Shown one piece after another: positions 1 to 9,540 of a DNA stretch of 64,000 nt. The DNA comes from Collinsella sp. (GTDB taxonomy: Bacteria > Actinomycetota > Coriobacteriia > Coriobacteriales > Coriobacteriaceae): NCBI GenBank assembly GCA_018381235.1, contig JAGZSF010000002.1, forward strand, positions 1 to 64,000, read 5' to 3'. A model generated the notes under the pieces. The model was given only the letters and a program-made list of their open reading frames with translations. It had not been told where the DNA came from and did no database searches. Positions within the stretch are counted from its first letter, which is position 1. Each line of letters starts with the position of its first letter. The position numbers and the translations under genes were made by a program.

Positions 1-111
1 TCCGCCTCCGGGCTGGCGCTGGACGACCGGGGGCAGCGGACCTCGGAGGGCAACACGGTATGGCTCTACGAGCCCAACGGGGGGCCCGCCCAGGCGTGGA
101 TCCTTACCTAG
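1..111 (+). CDS. C-terminal end of a ricin-type lectin-domain protein (5' end outside window)
   Basis: The first 36 codons are open and end at TAG (109-111). The residues include LALDDRG, GNTVWLYEPNGGPAQAWIL and a final T. The repeated pattern of an aspartate turn, a V-W-L-Y strand and an A-Q-x-W motif is that of the last repeat of a ricin-B-like beta-trefoil, a carbohydrate-binding module often placed at the end of secreted enzymes and surface proteins in this group. The catalytic or structural part is left of the window, so the role of the whole protein cannot be told. Its stop codon overlaps the stop of the convergent minus-strand gene by three bases. Confidence 0.6.
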   Translation, partial: SASGLALDDRGQRTSEGNTVWLYEPNGGPAQAWILT

Positions 112-1349
112 TCTGCAAGATCTTTCAAATACTTTTTGACAATCTCCCGAAATGATTCAGGGAGAAGCCTTCGTGCTATTTTCTTAGTATAAAAAAATAT
201 TCCCCGCTCACGCCTTTTATACATACACTCAATGGCATGCCAACCACCTTCGACAAATGCGTCAATATAGAGCTGTCTGTCTTTTGGAAGGGTGCTCGGG
301 CGGCGGAGCTGATCGTTGCCTTTAGCGATATCGTCAAATTCGACAGGGTACAAGTCCAGAGCGTTGCTGGATTCAATAAACTCCCTGCCGCGGTCGTTAT
401 TCACCAGCAAGCAGGAGACACCTTTCATCTGGTTAAACTTCTCAGCATCTTTCAAAACGTCGGGCCTATTAACGTCGACGCCCCAAAAATCACCGATGGT
501 AAGATCGCCGGCGCGAAATCTCCCTGCATAGGGGCACCTATAGCAGCTATCGCGAAGAGTCTTGAGGTTCAGGAACATGTCGTAGTAGGGGGATTTCGCC
601 GCAGGAATGGTGACCTCTCTTCCGTCCTCAAGAAGAAGAAATAGAAGAAGAGAGTTGTCCCACCCCTCGCGCTTGCACCTAAACCGGAAATCAACCACGG
701 GAGACCCAAGCTGTCTGCCATAGCCCTCAACGCAATCCGCGAACATGCGGCCGGAAGGGACGCCGTGGCAGACCAGGTCAACGGTTGTCAGGTTCTCATA
801 ATCGCCTCCGAGAAAGCCCCTAAGGCCGGCGACTTGGCAAGGCGTACCGCAGAAAAGAACCCGCCTCCCCTCGCGAAGGTCCGCCTTCACGTCGGCAAAA
901 CAAGCTCCTGCATCACTCTGCACATATTTTGAGTTAAGCAGTGGACGAAGCCCGTCAACGCTCGCCGCGCGACGGTGCCGCACCCGAAGGATGCTCCCCT
1001 CGCGCTCATAGGCAGCGCCATATGCGACCCCACCAGAAGCAATAAGCTCACGCGCAAATGCACCAAAAACGCCACCGGAGGCGGACTCCGAGACATCGTC
1101 CCTACCGGCGGCGGCAAAGAACGGTCCGGCGGAATTAGAGCCTATCCCTCGGTTAAGACCGCACGCCTTAATGCACGCGCCGCAGCCAATGCAAAGATCA
1201 CCATCAATTACAGGAAGAACGAACCCATCCTTACCCTCGGACATGGTAACGGCGCCTCTAGGGCAACTAGCGGCGCACGATCCACAACCGCAGCAATGCG
1301 ATGGCGACTCAAACAGCGTGGGAATTTCTCCCCTTTTCACAGTAGACAT
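108..1349 (-). CDS. Coenzyme F420 hydrogenase/dehydrogenase beta-subunit family iron-sulfur protein
   Basis: This 413-residue protein opens with two ferredoxin-type 4Fe-4S motifs, CCGCGSCAASCP (about residues 19-30) and CIGCGACIKAC (about 53-63). The FrhB-type flavin/Fe-S region follows (FCGTPCQVAGL, CYRCPYAGRFRAGDLTIGDFWG). Members of this family reduce or oxidise substrates with ferredoxin. In capsule clusters they commonly sit beside polysaccharide pyruvyl transferases, as here, and their substrate there is unknown. It is the last gene of the operon, 15 bases after the flippase gene. A strong G-rich Shine-Dalgarno site precedes ATG 1349. F420 use itself is not implied. Confidence 0.8.
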   Translation of the reverse strand: MSTVKRGEIPTLFESPSHCCGCGSCAASCPRGAVTMSEGKDGFVLPVIDGDLCIGCGACIKACGLNRGIGSNSAGPFFAAAGRDDVSESASGGVFGAFARELIASGGVAYGAAYEREGSILRVRHRRAASVDGLRPLLNSKYVQSDAGACFADVKADLREGRRVLFCGTPCQVAGLRGFLGGDYENLTTVDLVCHGVPSGRMFADCVEGYGRQLGSPVVDFRFRCKREGWDNSLLLFLLLEDGREVTIPAAKSPYYDMFLNLKTLRDSCYRCPYAGRFRAGDLTIGDFWGVDVNRPDVLKDAEKFNQMKGVSCLLVNNDRGREFIESSNALDLYPVEFDDIAKGNDQLRRPSTLPKDRQLYIDAFVEGGWHAIECMYKRRERGIFFYTKKIARRLLPESFREIVKKYLKDLAD

Positions 1350-1364
1350 GCAGTTACCCCCCCC

Positions 1365-2768
1365 CTATTTATGAACCGAAAGCAACTTGCGCAGAATGTC
1401 CGCATTCATATAACCGAAAAAAGCCAACGCAATTGCAAGACAGGCAATAGCGCTCAAAAAGCCAGCACCGTAGGCTGACAGATAATAAAAGGCGAACACT
1501 CCAAGAATTGAAACCAAAGTCAGAATCTGCTCAGCCCGGTCTTCGACAAGCTTCGCAAACTTAGCGACTTTAATCCTGCGGTACTCATTCACCACGATCA
1601 TCGCCAAGAGGGTTGCAAAAGACGCTCCATATAGACCAAAGCGTGGAATCAACAAGACACACAGCAGGGCGCAAAGAGCAGCAGACACCGCAGTAGTGGT
1701 TCCCATAATTCCAGTCTCTTTATGTGCGGTGAAGATACCGCCATAAAAACCGGAAATATTGCTGAAGTACGTCGCCAAGAGCAATATCGGTACATACAAC
1801 ATGCCCTCGCCGAATGAACCCTTAATCAGGACGCCATACACAAGAGGCATAAGCGCGGACATAAGCAGAACGACGCTCATCATGAAACGCCTTAGCGCCC
1901 GATACACAGAGTTATAGAAAGCCGACTCATCCTCATCAGAGTTTAGGGCTCGAGCTGAACTCTCCTTCCAAGACTGATAGAAAAAGCCATACACCTGATC
2001 CATGATACCGGGGAACTTGTACGACACTGCATACACGCCGGCAGCAGAAGGCCCAAGCGTACTCATGATAATGAGCCTGTCCAGCAAGTTATTAATAGTC
2101 CAGGAAACCTTATTAGGGATGAGCGGAAATGAATACCGTAGAAGGTTTAAAGCATAGGAGATAGAGAGAGCCGACGGATCGATATAACGCCAGAGCCTCC
2201 GCATTACCATGAACACGAGAGCAACACCGCCCTGCGCAATGACCGTTGCAGATAGCATACCCACAACGCCCCAGCGAAGAACGGCGATAAAGAGAACATT
2301 GAGCAAAATGGTAAAAGCACTCGCGGCAAAGTTCATGACGGAATATCCCACGGTATCCCCGAAACCACGAAGGACAGCAGAAGCCATCTGCAGAAGCGCG
2401 CCAGCAACAACAAGTCCCACGACCCAGCCAAGATTTTCAGGCTCAAAAAGCAACCATACCAGAATCGCCATGACTGCAAAGCATACGCATCCGGCAAGAA
2501 GTACAGCGCATGACGCTGTCACGGCTGTAGACCGATCCTCATCGGTACGGCAGTCAATGAGAAACCGAAACAGCGCTTCATCCATAAGCAGCGAAACCGC
2601 AGGAACGCAAAATAAAGCAATAGTATTGATGTAGTCTACGGTGCCGTAATCAGCAGTGGAAAGAACCGATGTATAGAGCGGAAGCAGAAGAAACGACACG
2701 AGCTTTGTTGCCATGCCGCCAACTGCGATAATGCCGGTATTTTTGATAAGTCGGCTTGTCTCTCCCAT
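1365..2768 (-). CDS. Oligosaccharide flippase (Wzx-like, MATE/polysaccharide transporter family)
   Basis: This 467-residue, very hydrophobic protein has about 12 to 14 predicted membrane segments. It starts with the MGETSRLIKNTGIIAVGGMATK pattern typical of Wzx-type flippases, and one central segment reads SWTINNLLDRLIIMSTLG, as in this family. It would move the lipid-linked repeat unit made by the neighbouring glycosyltransferases across the cytoplasmic membrane. Its ATG overlaps the stop codon of the upstream pyruvyl transferase gene in a TAATG arrangement, so the two are translationally coupled. The family is clear; the transported glycan is inferred from context. Confidence 0.85.
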   Translation of the reverse strand: MGETSRLIKNTGIIAVGGMATKLVSFLLLPLYTSVLSTADYGTVDYINTIALFCVPAVSLLMDEALFRFLIDCRTDEDRSTAVTASCAVLLAGCVCFAVMAILVWLLFEPENLGWVVGLVVAGALLQMASAVLRGFGDTVGYSVMNFAASAFTILLNVLFIAVLRWGVVGMLSATVIAQGGVALVFMVMRRLWRYIDPSALSISYALNLLRYSFPLIPNKVSWTINNLLDRLIIMSTLGPSAAGVYAVSYKFPGIMDQVYGFFYQSWKESSARALNSDEDESAFYNSVYRALRRFMMSVVLLMSALMPLVYGVLIKGSFGEGMLYVPILLLATYFSNISGFYGGIFTAHKETGIMGTTTAVSAALCALLCVLLIPRFGLYGASFATLLAMIVVNEYRRIKVAKFAKLVEDRAEQILTLVSILGVFAFYYLSAYGAGFLSAIACLAIALAFFGYMNADILRKLLSVHK

Positions 2769-3844
2769 TACGAAAGCGCCTTTCTAAGATAAGCCCACGA
2801 ATGCTCACGCAGAGAATCAAGAAGAGAGTCCACATCACCCCAGTCACAAGGGGGAACATCGTCGGCACACATAACGTTGACGCAACGGTCAGACAGCCCG
2901 ATATTGCCCAACAAGTCGCGCATACGCGCACCAGACTTATCTGTTGCATATACGCGGAAGGGCTTATGGAAGAGAACAGAGAATACAGTTGCATGAAAGG
3001 AATTGGTAACGATGAGGTCTGCGTGTGCGATAAGAGAAACGAACTCTTCAGGGCCAACGCCAAACAGGTTAATTGAATTTGGGATATCTAGATTATTCTC
3101 AGATATATAAGCCACCTTCATGCCTGTTGCCTCCGTCATCGCGACGGTGCTCTCGATAAGCTCAGGACATTCACGCAAAAGATACATGAAAATATATTCA
3201 CCTTGCAAGACATCTTTAGATGCCATGTCGGTATAGTCATCGGATTCCAACAAAAGTGTGGGATCTAAAACAACGTCGATAGGCGTATCGACAAGTGGCT
3301 GAAATAGCGGAACCGTCTCCTCCTCGCGAACAGACAAAAAATCAAACCTTGAAAGTAAATCGGATACAAGTTGCTCATCAAAATTCTCCGGTCTAAAGAA
3401 AGTGTGAGCAAGACTGGGAGCGTAAGCAACTCGTCGACTATCTCCGGCAAATGAAAGGAAATAGGGGCCAACAACACCTTGTGTGCAATCGAGATTCCAA
3501 ATTTGATCGCTTCCGCAAATAAAACAATCAAACTGCTCAGCGAGTTCGTACATATCACTTTCTTTTTTCCAGAAATACGGTCTCTTTGTAAGCCTGAAAT
3601 ACTTTTTAGAAAATTCCGCGAATGCAGCCTTTCTAGACGACTGCTTACGCCAACAGCGCATTGCGCGCAGCGTCATCTTCGGGTGGCGAGGTTGGAAAAA
3701 CCTATATTGCTCATAGTCACGAGAACGATAGTCGATTATTCGCACCTCATGCCCCATGCCTTTCAAGACTTCTTGAAGCGCATAAGACTGAAGTGCAGAC
3801 CCGAAATTTAAAGCACCGTGGAAAGTAATCGTTCCAATCTTCAT
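2768..3844 (-). CDS. Polysaccharide pyruvyl transferase family protein
   Basis: The 358-residue protein begins MKIGTITFHGALNFGSALQSY, the usual opening of the CsaB/WcaK-type pyruvyl transferase family (a nucleotide-binding-like loop after the first strand). It also has FICGSDQIWNLD near residue 110 and ADLIVTNSFHATVFSVLF near residue 280, both family signatures. Such enzymes transfer pyruvate from phosphoenolpyruvate onto sugars as ketals, giving the glycan negative charge. It lies three bases after the glycosyltransferase gene and overlaps the flippase start. Assignment to the family is firm; the acceptor sugar is unknown. Confidence 0.85.
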   Translation of the reverse strand: MKIGTITFHGALNFGSALQSYALQEVLKGMGHEVRIIDYRSRDYEQYRFFQPRHPKMTLRAMRCWRKQSSRKAAFAEFSKKYFRLTKRPYFWKKESDMYELAEQFDCFICGSDQIWNLDCTQGVVGPYFLSFAGDSRRVAYAPSLAHTFFRPENFDEQLVSDLLSRFDFLSVREEETVPLFQPLVDTPIDVVLDPTLLLESDDYTDMASKDVLQGEYIFMYLLRECPELIESTVAMTEATGMKVAYISENNLDIPNSINLFGVGPEEFVSLIAHADLIVTNSFHATVFSVLFHKPFRVYATDKSGARMRDLLGNIGLSDRCVNVMCADDVPPCDWGDVDSLLDSLREHSWAYLRKALS

Positions 3845-3847
3845 TAT

Positions 3848-5011
3848 TTATCTGTTCCTGTTCACCCAAATATGAATAGCATCTGAAAGGCTGAGTCCAG
3901 TTACCCCATCAGCAGCTAGAGAAAGCGATGCGAGAAGATAGCGGCTGTAATCCGAAGTGCGCAGAGCCTTCTCAATATCCTTCCATCTACCATTCATCGA
4001 AGTACTCACCCTGCTGAACTCATCAATCGAATTGAACGTGTCACAACAACAAGCAAATAAAATCTTACGAGCGCAGTTGTCCAGAGCGACAGTTCTCCCA
4101 AGCAAGAGCGGTCCGAACAAAGGAAAAATGCGATTGAAGTCTTCCTGACTATAATTAATCCCCAGCTCTGCACGTAAAGAAATCAACTCATCAAGAACCC
4201 AATACGAATCAAGCCCTTTAACATTCGTAGGGGTAGACTGCATTATGGATCCAGGACGGATTCGGTAATAATAGCCACTCAAATCATAACAAGGTTCATC
4301 GTTAAAGCGACAATCTATCCATACCGGATGAATCAGATCTTCGTACCATGCACCAACGGGAAAACCTAGTCGATTCCAGACTTCACGACGATATAGCCTG
4401 CCCCACGGCACCATCCAACTAGCTCTATCGTTCTCTATCTCGCCAAGCAAACCATCATCAGACATATATCTAAAAGTCGATGTAACGAAATCCGCAGATG
4501 TTTCATCGAGTCTGCTCCGCATATCCTCAAGATACCCTGGCCCGATCATGTCATCAGAATCCACGAACATGATGTACTTACCGCGAGAAACTCTAAGACC
4601 CGCATTACGTGCTGCGGAAAGGCCGCCGTTTATTTGGTGAATTACAAGAACATTAGGCATTAGTCCATACGAATCGGCTATAACGCCAGAATCATCTTTA
4701 GACCCGTCATCTACAATAATAACCTCAAACTTGCCAGAAAACTCCTGTGTCACAATGGAATCAAGGCAAGGTTTGAGGTATTTTTCAACGTTGTATACAG
4801 GCACAATAATAGAAATGTCGTAAGATATGCCTTCCTTAAAAACAATAGGCATGAACATATTGGATGGTCTCTTGGAAACCATGCTAAGCTTCGCCTTAGA
4901 CGCATAGGATATAGCATCGGAACGACGACATAACCTAAGTAAGCCATCATAAATAGGGCTAGAAAGTAGAAGTTTTATAGCCTTCTTAATTAAATTAAGA
5001 ATATGCAACAA
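3848..5011 (-). CDS. Glycosyltransferase family 2
   Basis: A GT-A domain begins at ISIIVPVYNVEKYLKPCLDSI. It contains IIVDDGSKDDSG and the metal-binding DSDD motif in YIMFVDSDDMIGPGY, all standard for family 2 inverting transferases that add sugars from nucleotide donors to the lipid-linked repeat unit. The open frame reaches back to ATG 5119. I prefer TTG 5011 because GGAGGAG lies five bases before it and the upstream residues look non-coding. About 70 basic, partly amphipathic residues precede the catalytic domain, so the enzyme may touch the membrane. Donor and acceptor cannot be told from sequence. Confidence 0.8.
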   Translation of the reverse strand: MLHILNLIKKAIKLLLSSPIYDGLLRLCRRSDAISYASKAKLSMVSKRPSNMFMPIVFKEGISYDISIIVPVYNVEKYLKPCLDSIVTQEFSGKFEVIIVDDGSKDDSGVIADSYGLMPNVLVIHQINGGLSAARNAGLRVSRGKYIMFVDSDDMIGPGYLEDMRSRLDETSADFVTSTFRYMSDDGLLGEIENDRASWMVPWGRLYRREVWNRLGFPVGAWYEDLIHPVWIDCRFNDEPCYDLSGYYYRIRPGSIMQSTPTNVKGLDSYWVLDELISLRAELGINYSQEDFNRIFPLFGPLLLGRTVALDNCARKILFACCCDTFNSIDEFSRVSTSMNGRWKDIEKALRTSDYSRYLLASLSLAADGVTGLSLSDAIHIWVNRNR

Positions 5012-5411
5012 CTGACTCCTCCCATCTTCAAAGTCGAATAAATATGCGCTTCCATCAATTCGGACATTTAAGTTATGATGCCCCAACATGCAATCAACAA
5101 GACCAATCGCAGACGGCACCCCATAGAGGAATAGACTACAAACAATAAATCACAAACGAAAGCGTCTATTGACTCACCCAGACCATGGGGGCGTTGAAGA
5201 ACTTCTTTGAAAAAACGTGCAAAGACCAGCTTCTAAGCATCGACCGAAATAACGAAAGCCCAAGGAATGAATACACCGCACGACAAGACTGAACCTTTGA
5301 TATCGGTTCAATCGTAAATTCTTGTCACTTAATTGAAAGCTAAGGACAAGCTCGGTCAAGACTAATAATGCTCCAACTAAATATATTAGAAAAAAGCAAT
5401 AATGACCTGCA

Positions 5412-6407
5412 TTATACAAATAGACGACGGAGACATTTAAAGCAGCTTAGTAAGTGCCGAGCAGAAAAAGAAACGATACTGCAATTTGACAAAACAAGAC
5501 TATGAACTAAGTCCGGACAATTGCTGATTCGACTCTGATACTCGCTTTTAATTGTTTTATCAAATTGCCTTTTCACCTCTTTATCCACTTCACAATGCCA
5601 AAGAACTTCATCAAGATCACAATAGTGTCGACAGATACCCCTTTTGGCATTTTTTACTGAATCGCTCGACCATTCACTCGCATAACGAATCAACTCGTCG
5701 CTTACAAAGCTCCAATCAGTTATCTGATCCTCTTTAAACTGCTTCGTACTATTAGCGCCATGCTGACGATAGTAGTAAAGCGGCTCGTCAATGTGAAATA
5801 AACTCTTTGCAATATCGAAAACAGGAAGAAGTTGACAAAGATCCTCACCGTGCATAAGGCCAGCTCGTTTCGAGTACCACTCATCACTGGCAAACAAATC
5901 TCTCCGAATGACCTTATTCCAAACGCTATTGAAATCGCATCCGCACAACAGGTTTTTAACAGCATCAAAAGATTCGCCCGTATGCATACCAGAACAGATA
6001 TCAACTTTTAACGAGGGTTTAATAGGCATCAATCCCATGGTAAAGTCAAATGAAATGATATCAGCACCAGTCGAGGCAATTACATCGCATACCTTTTTGA
6101 TGCAGCCTTCAAGAAGAGCGTCATCGGAGTCGAGCGAAAGAATATAACGCCCACTCGCCTTACGAAGACCGTCTCGACGTGCAGCGAGAAGACCTTCGTT
6201 GTCCTTATGAATAACGAAGGCTCTCTCACGCTTATCGCAATAAGCATCGCAAATCTCGGGAGATCCATCGGTGGAACCATCATCCACAAGAATCACCTCA
6301 AAAGAGCCGGTCCCTTGAATATCAATAGATTCCAGACAAGCGGGAAGAAAACGCTCGGTGTTATATACCGGTACAACAATACTGATGTCAGGCGTTTCGT
6401 CATGCAT
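5412..6407 (-). CDS. Glycosyltransferase family 2
   Basis: This 331-residue protein starts directly with the GT-A fold: ISIVVPVYNTERFLPACLESI, then VILVDDGSTDGSPEICD and the metal site in YILSLDSDDALLEG. The C-terminal half (LYYYRQHGANSTKQF) resembles other capsule family 2 enzymes. The start overlaps the end of the EpsG-like gene by eight bases, so it belongs to the same transcript. It is followed by about 290-400 bases, depending on the start of the next gene, without a convincing gene. This is the only gap of that size inside the cluster and might mark a lost or degraded gene. Confidence 0.85.
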   Translation of the reverse strand: MHDETPDISIVVPVYNTERFLPACLESIDIQGTGSFEVILVDDGSTDGSPEICDAYCDKRERAFVIHKDNEGLLAARRDGLRKASGRYILSLDSDDALLEGCIKKVCDVIASTGADIISFDFTMGLMPIKPSLKVDICSGMHTGESFDAVKNLLCGCDFNSVWNKVIRRDLFASDEWYSKRAGLMHGEDLCQLLPVFDIAKSLFHIDEPLYYYRQHGANSTKQFKEDQITDWSFVSDELIRYASEWSSDSVKNAKRGICRHYCDLDEVLWHCEVDKEVKRQFDKTIKSEYQSRISNCPDLVHSLVLSNCSIVSFSARHLLSCFKCLRRLFV

Positions 6408-7515
6408 AAATAACTCCTAATAGCGCCGACGAATACGGAAAAAGATCGCAGCTGCCGCCATATACAAACGTAATGACAAAATAAAACACGAAAAATAAAA
6501 AGCCCAGAGTTCCAGTTAGAAACCGCTCTCTACCAAGGTTTTCAGATAAAAAGGGGTAAACCAAACCTGAAATGAAAAGAAAAGGGAAACTGAGTCGAAT
6601 TAGCTCAGGACTGATGCTCGCAAATTGAGCGAATAAGGAAGAAATTATGCCACAGCTCGTATAAAAATTAAGTGTCCATCGATCAATGCTCGTGGTCAAA
6701 CCCTTACTACCCAACATCCATATAGCAAGGCAAAATAGAAAATAAATAAGCATTGTGATATTAAATGAGCCCATTCCAGCGTGTTTGATCTGAAAGCTAT
6801 ATGACGACGTAAATAGAGACACGAGCTCCATTACATCCGGTCCAATCATAATCACACAAATAGCAAAAATGATAACGCCAACGCATGCAAGAAGTGCAAC
6901 GGTCTTGTATGAACGTTCGTGTCTGCGGTTGAAGCATGAAGTATAAATAATCCAAATTAAAAGTCCTATGATAGACATTTTGTGAAAGCCAACTGCAAGA
7001 GCCAAATAAACAATAGCGGGGACGCGCTTCTCACGGAACAGCTCATAGAGCATCATGACGAGCATGCTAGTAGCAAGACATTGCCTAATTATGTTTAACG
7101 TATAACCGAACACAACGAAACAAAGAAAGAAACCTACGACAGGATACCCGCGAGGATACAACTTCCTAACAACTAAAATATAGGGAAGGAGAACGATGGC
7201 TTCACAAAGAAAAAGAACAGCGTGGAAATCACCAGTCAGTCTCCCCAGGATCCAGAAGAGAATTACGAATAGCGGCTCTTGATCTGAGCAAGCACCCATA
7301 GCACCTGTGAGCGAATAATACTGCGAGGCGTAAAAACACCTGAGAGGATATGCCGAGGTATCGGTACCGACAGATGCATCGCGCAGCCCCGCCACCAAAC
7401 AAAGGGGGAGAACCGCGATAACCGCTAGAAGAAAACTGACGCGCTTATTAGGTATCTTTACCGAAAAAAATAGCAATGCAATATGGGACACAAAGGCTAT
7501 GAAATAGATTGGCAT
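6400..7515 (-). CDS. EpsG-family polysaccharide polymerase (Wzy-like membrane protein)
   Basis: This 371-residue protein is strongly hydrophobic with about ten predicted membrane segments. It contains GLRDASVGTDTSAYPLRCFY near residues 44-65 and, later, LAVGFHKMSIIGLLIW, which are the conserved loops of the EpsG/Wzy family. Such proteins polymerise lipid-linked repeat units on the outer face of the membrane. In this cluster it is the only polymerase candidate, pairing with the flippase at 1365-2768. AGGTG precedes ATG 7515. About 195 bases without a gene separate it from the glycosyltransferase gene transcribed before it. Confidence 0.8.
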   Translation of the reverse strand: MPIYFIAFVSHIALLFFSVKIPNKRVSFLLAVIAVLPLCLVAGLRDASVGTDTSAYPLRCFYASQYYSLTGAMGACSDQEPLFVILFWILGRLTGDFHAVLFLCEAIVLLPYILVVRKLYPRGYPVVGFFLCFVVFGYTLNIIRQCLATSMLVMMLYELFREKRVPAIVYLALAVGFHKMSIIGLLIWIIYTSCFNRRHERSYKTVALLACVGVIIFAICVIMIGPDVMELVSLFTSSYSFQIKHAGMGSFNITMLIYFLFCLAIWMLGSKGLTTSIDRWTLNFYTSCGIISSLFAQFASISPELIRLSFPFLFISGLVYPFLSENLGRERFLTGTLGFLFFVFYFVITFVYGGSCDLFPYSSALLGVIYA

Positions 7516-7709
7516 CTCTACACCTGCTTTGCATATCGTTTGTAAACCGTCGATTTACCTCCGGTCGAAACCACGTCGAAAACACCAACACAGCAGTTAA
7601 ACACATCTTGAAAATAGATGTTATACAAAAAGCTGCCATGGCATTCAGTAACGTTAAACAGATGCGCGCTAATAGAAAAACTCACCTTATCAACCTTTTA
7701 TCACGGGAG

Positions 7710-8702
7710 TTACCCGATAGCCTTACCAGAAATTGCAGCATATAACGCATAGAAAGCGTTATGAACCCTAGGAGAGATAGAAAAGAGAGCACAGCGTAAC
7801 CTCCATTTTGAACAAGCATATGGGTTCCTCGACGCCCTCCAGGCAAGCCCTCGAGCATTCCTCAAATATTTCTGGGCGTCAGCCTTACTATCAAATCCGT
7901 CCGGATCAACCCTCATTGCAACGCGGAGCGTACAGAATGATTGAAAACACTCAAACTCGCCCTGAAATTCAGACCCGGCAAATCGTCGAACAGTCTCAAT
8001 AGTCCTGTCCATGTCTTTAGCATGCTTGGAACCCTGCTTTCTGAGCGTTGTAATGGAACCAGGTCTCGTCACGTATGCATAAAAGCACGCATCAGAGAAT
8101 GCAACCTTTTGAATTTTGGAACAAATTTTAGCAATTACGCCAATGTCTTCGAAGAGCTGCCCCTCAGGAAAGACAAGGTCGTTAATAAGAGATCGTTCAA
8201 AGAGCTTTCCGCACGCAGAGCCGCTCTCACCGCTTAATAAAAGTAATTTTCGTAAATGCTCAATTCCAGATTCAACATGGAATTCTACATTCTGCCCCAT
8301 CTTATAGTTATCAAGAACAGGCGTCTTCGCAAAGGAGCCGATAACGAGCGAAACTTGATACTTGTCAGCCGCTTCGACCATCAACTCAACAGTTCGCGAA
8401 TCAATCAAATCGTCCCCATCAACATACATGACATAATCGCCGTGGCACCTTTGAGTACCAAAGTTACGAGCAGAAGAAAGACCGCCGTTTTCCTTATGCA
8501 AAATCTTAAATCGCGTGTCTGATCCAACGGCATCTTCAATAAGATCAATAGTATTATCAGTACATCCATCATCCACAATAATATATTCGATATTCGAATA
8601 AGTCTGACCAAGCAATGAGTTTACGCAAGGAAGCGCGAACATACCCACGTTGTACATGGGGACAATGACACTAACCAGAGGCTTAGAAACATCAGAAGCC
8701 AT
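7710..8702 (-). CDS. Glycosyltransferase family 2
   Basis: The catalytic domain runs from VSVIVPMYNVGMFALPCVNSL through YIIVDDGCTDNT to the DGDD metal motif in VMYVDGDDLIDSR. I chose ATG 8702 because AGGAGGT lies about ten bases upstream and because this start avoids overlap with the next gene; the frame is open to 8726. The C-terminal region is basic and may bind the membrane. As with its neighbours, the sugar added is not predictable. Spacing of four bases to the gene transcribed before it supports co-transcription. Confidence 0.85.
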   Translation of the reverse strand: MASDVSKPLVSVIVPMYNVGMFALPCVNSLLGQTYSNIEYIIVDDGCTDNTIDLIEDAVGSDTRFKILHKENGGLSSARNFGTQRCHGDYVMYVDGDDLIDSRTVELMVEAADKYQVSLVIGSFAKTPVLDNYKMGQNVEFHVESGIEHLRKLLLLSGESGSACGKLFERSLINDLVFPEGQLFEDIGVIAKICSKIQKVAFSDACFYAYVTRPGSITTLRKQGSKHAKDMDRTIETVRRFAGSEFQGEFECFQSFCTLRVAMRVDPDGFDSKADAQKYLRNARGLAWRASRNPYACSKWRLRCALFSISPRVHNAFYALYAAISGKAIG

Positions 8703-8706
8703 ATAT

Positions 8707-9540
8707 CTAAGACCTCCTGAGAACAAAACGATATATCAACGCTCTAACGGAATTTGGCATCAGACAGACGACGGCATGCGGTAAATAAGAACAGATATAA
8801 TCGCATTTTGTGAAATAGCCACGCTCAACTTGAGCACGCTTAAATGCTTTAGCGTACTTAAGATACTGCGAGCCCCCCCTGCGAGCATAGAAATCCCCAC
8901 TAACGCGCATCGCAACAAGCGGTTCCTTCAGGTTATCCGCCTTGCAGCCACATGCGAGCATCCTGTTAAAAAGATCCCAATCCTCAAAGTAGAGAAAATC
9001 GGAACTGTAGTTACCAGCCTCCATGACTTTCGACTTTCTAAACGTCATAGGAGGATGACGAAAGGGATTTCGCCTTTTGGAATAAGAACGTATAGCGTCG
9101 ATGCCCTTGGGAAGATCTGTGGCCGCAACAGGTTCATTGGGAGTAGTGACGAATTCGATAACATCGCTTCCGACCATATCGAGACCACTATCAATAGCGG
9201 CAAGCTGTTTCTCCATACGATCCGGACGAGCTATATCATCAGTGTCCATGCGTGCAACAATTTCGTTAGAGCAAGCAAGGATGCCTTGGCGCAGTGCATA
9301 CCCAAGTCCATGGTTTTTTTCATACGAAACAAAATTGAACAGTCCGGGATGCAGGAAGTCATAATCTTGGAGCACGTCTTCAAGCTCATGCGTAAGCGGA
9401 CCATCCTTGACCATGACGATCTCGGCAGGAGAAACCGTTTGATTCAGCATGCTGTCTAAAGCTTGAATTAAAAAGGCAGGATTTTCTTTTTTGTAAATGC
9501 TCATCAACACACTGTAAGAAGAAGAAAAGTTTGTCTGCAT
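8707..9540 (-). CDS. Glycosyltransferase family 2 (AmsE-like)
   Basis: This 277-residue enzyme opens YSVLMSIYKKENPAFLIQAL and has IVMVKDGPLT in place of the usual VDDGS. The metal motif MDTDD is in IVARMDTDDIARP. This pattern, with VGSDVIEF and RHPPMTFRKS further on, fits the AmsE-type branch of family 2, often the second enzyme acting after the initiating sugar-phosphate transferase. Its position directly after that transferase gene (adjacent, no gap) agrees with such a role. The donor sugar is unknown. Confidence 0.85.
   Translation of the reverse strand: MQTNFSSSYSVLMSIYKKENPAFLIQALDSMLNQTVSPAEIVMVKDGPLTHELEDVLQDYDFLHPGLFNFVSYEKNHGLGYALRQGILACSNEIVARMDTDDIARPDRMEKQLAAIDSGLDMVGSDVIEFVTTPNEPVAATDLPKGIDAIRSYSKRRNPFRHPPMTFRKSKVMEAGNYSSDFLYFEDWDLFNRMLACGCKADNLKEPLVAMRVSGDFYARRGGSQYLKYAKAFKRAQVERGYFTKCDYICSYLPHAVVCLMPNSVRALIYRFVLRRS

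Noticed and set aside
3848..5119. ATG 5119 as start of the glycosyltransferase
   Set aside because: The extra 36 residues look non-coding, and a GGAGGAG site stands before TTG 5011; I kept the shorter form but cannot exclude the longer one.
5174..5419. 81-codon minus-strand frame between two glycosyltransferase genes
   Set aside because: It begins at TTG without a Shine-Dalgarno site and has a hydrophobic start but no recognisable family. It may be a remnant; I do not support it as a gene.
7448..7639. 63-codon minus-strand frame overlapping the EpsG-like gene start
   Set aside because: It overlaps the well-supported EpsG N-terminus in another frame and has no similarity or ribosome-binding site.
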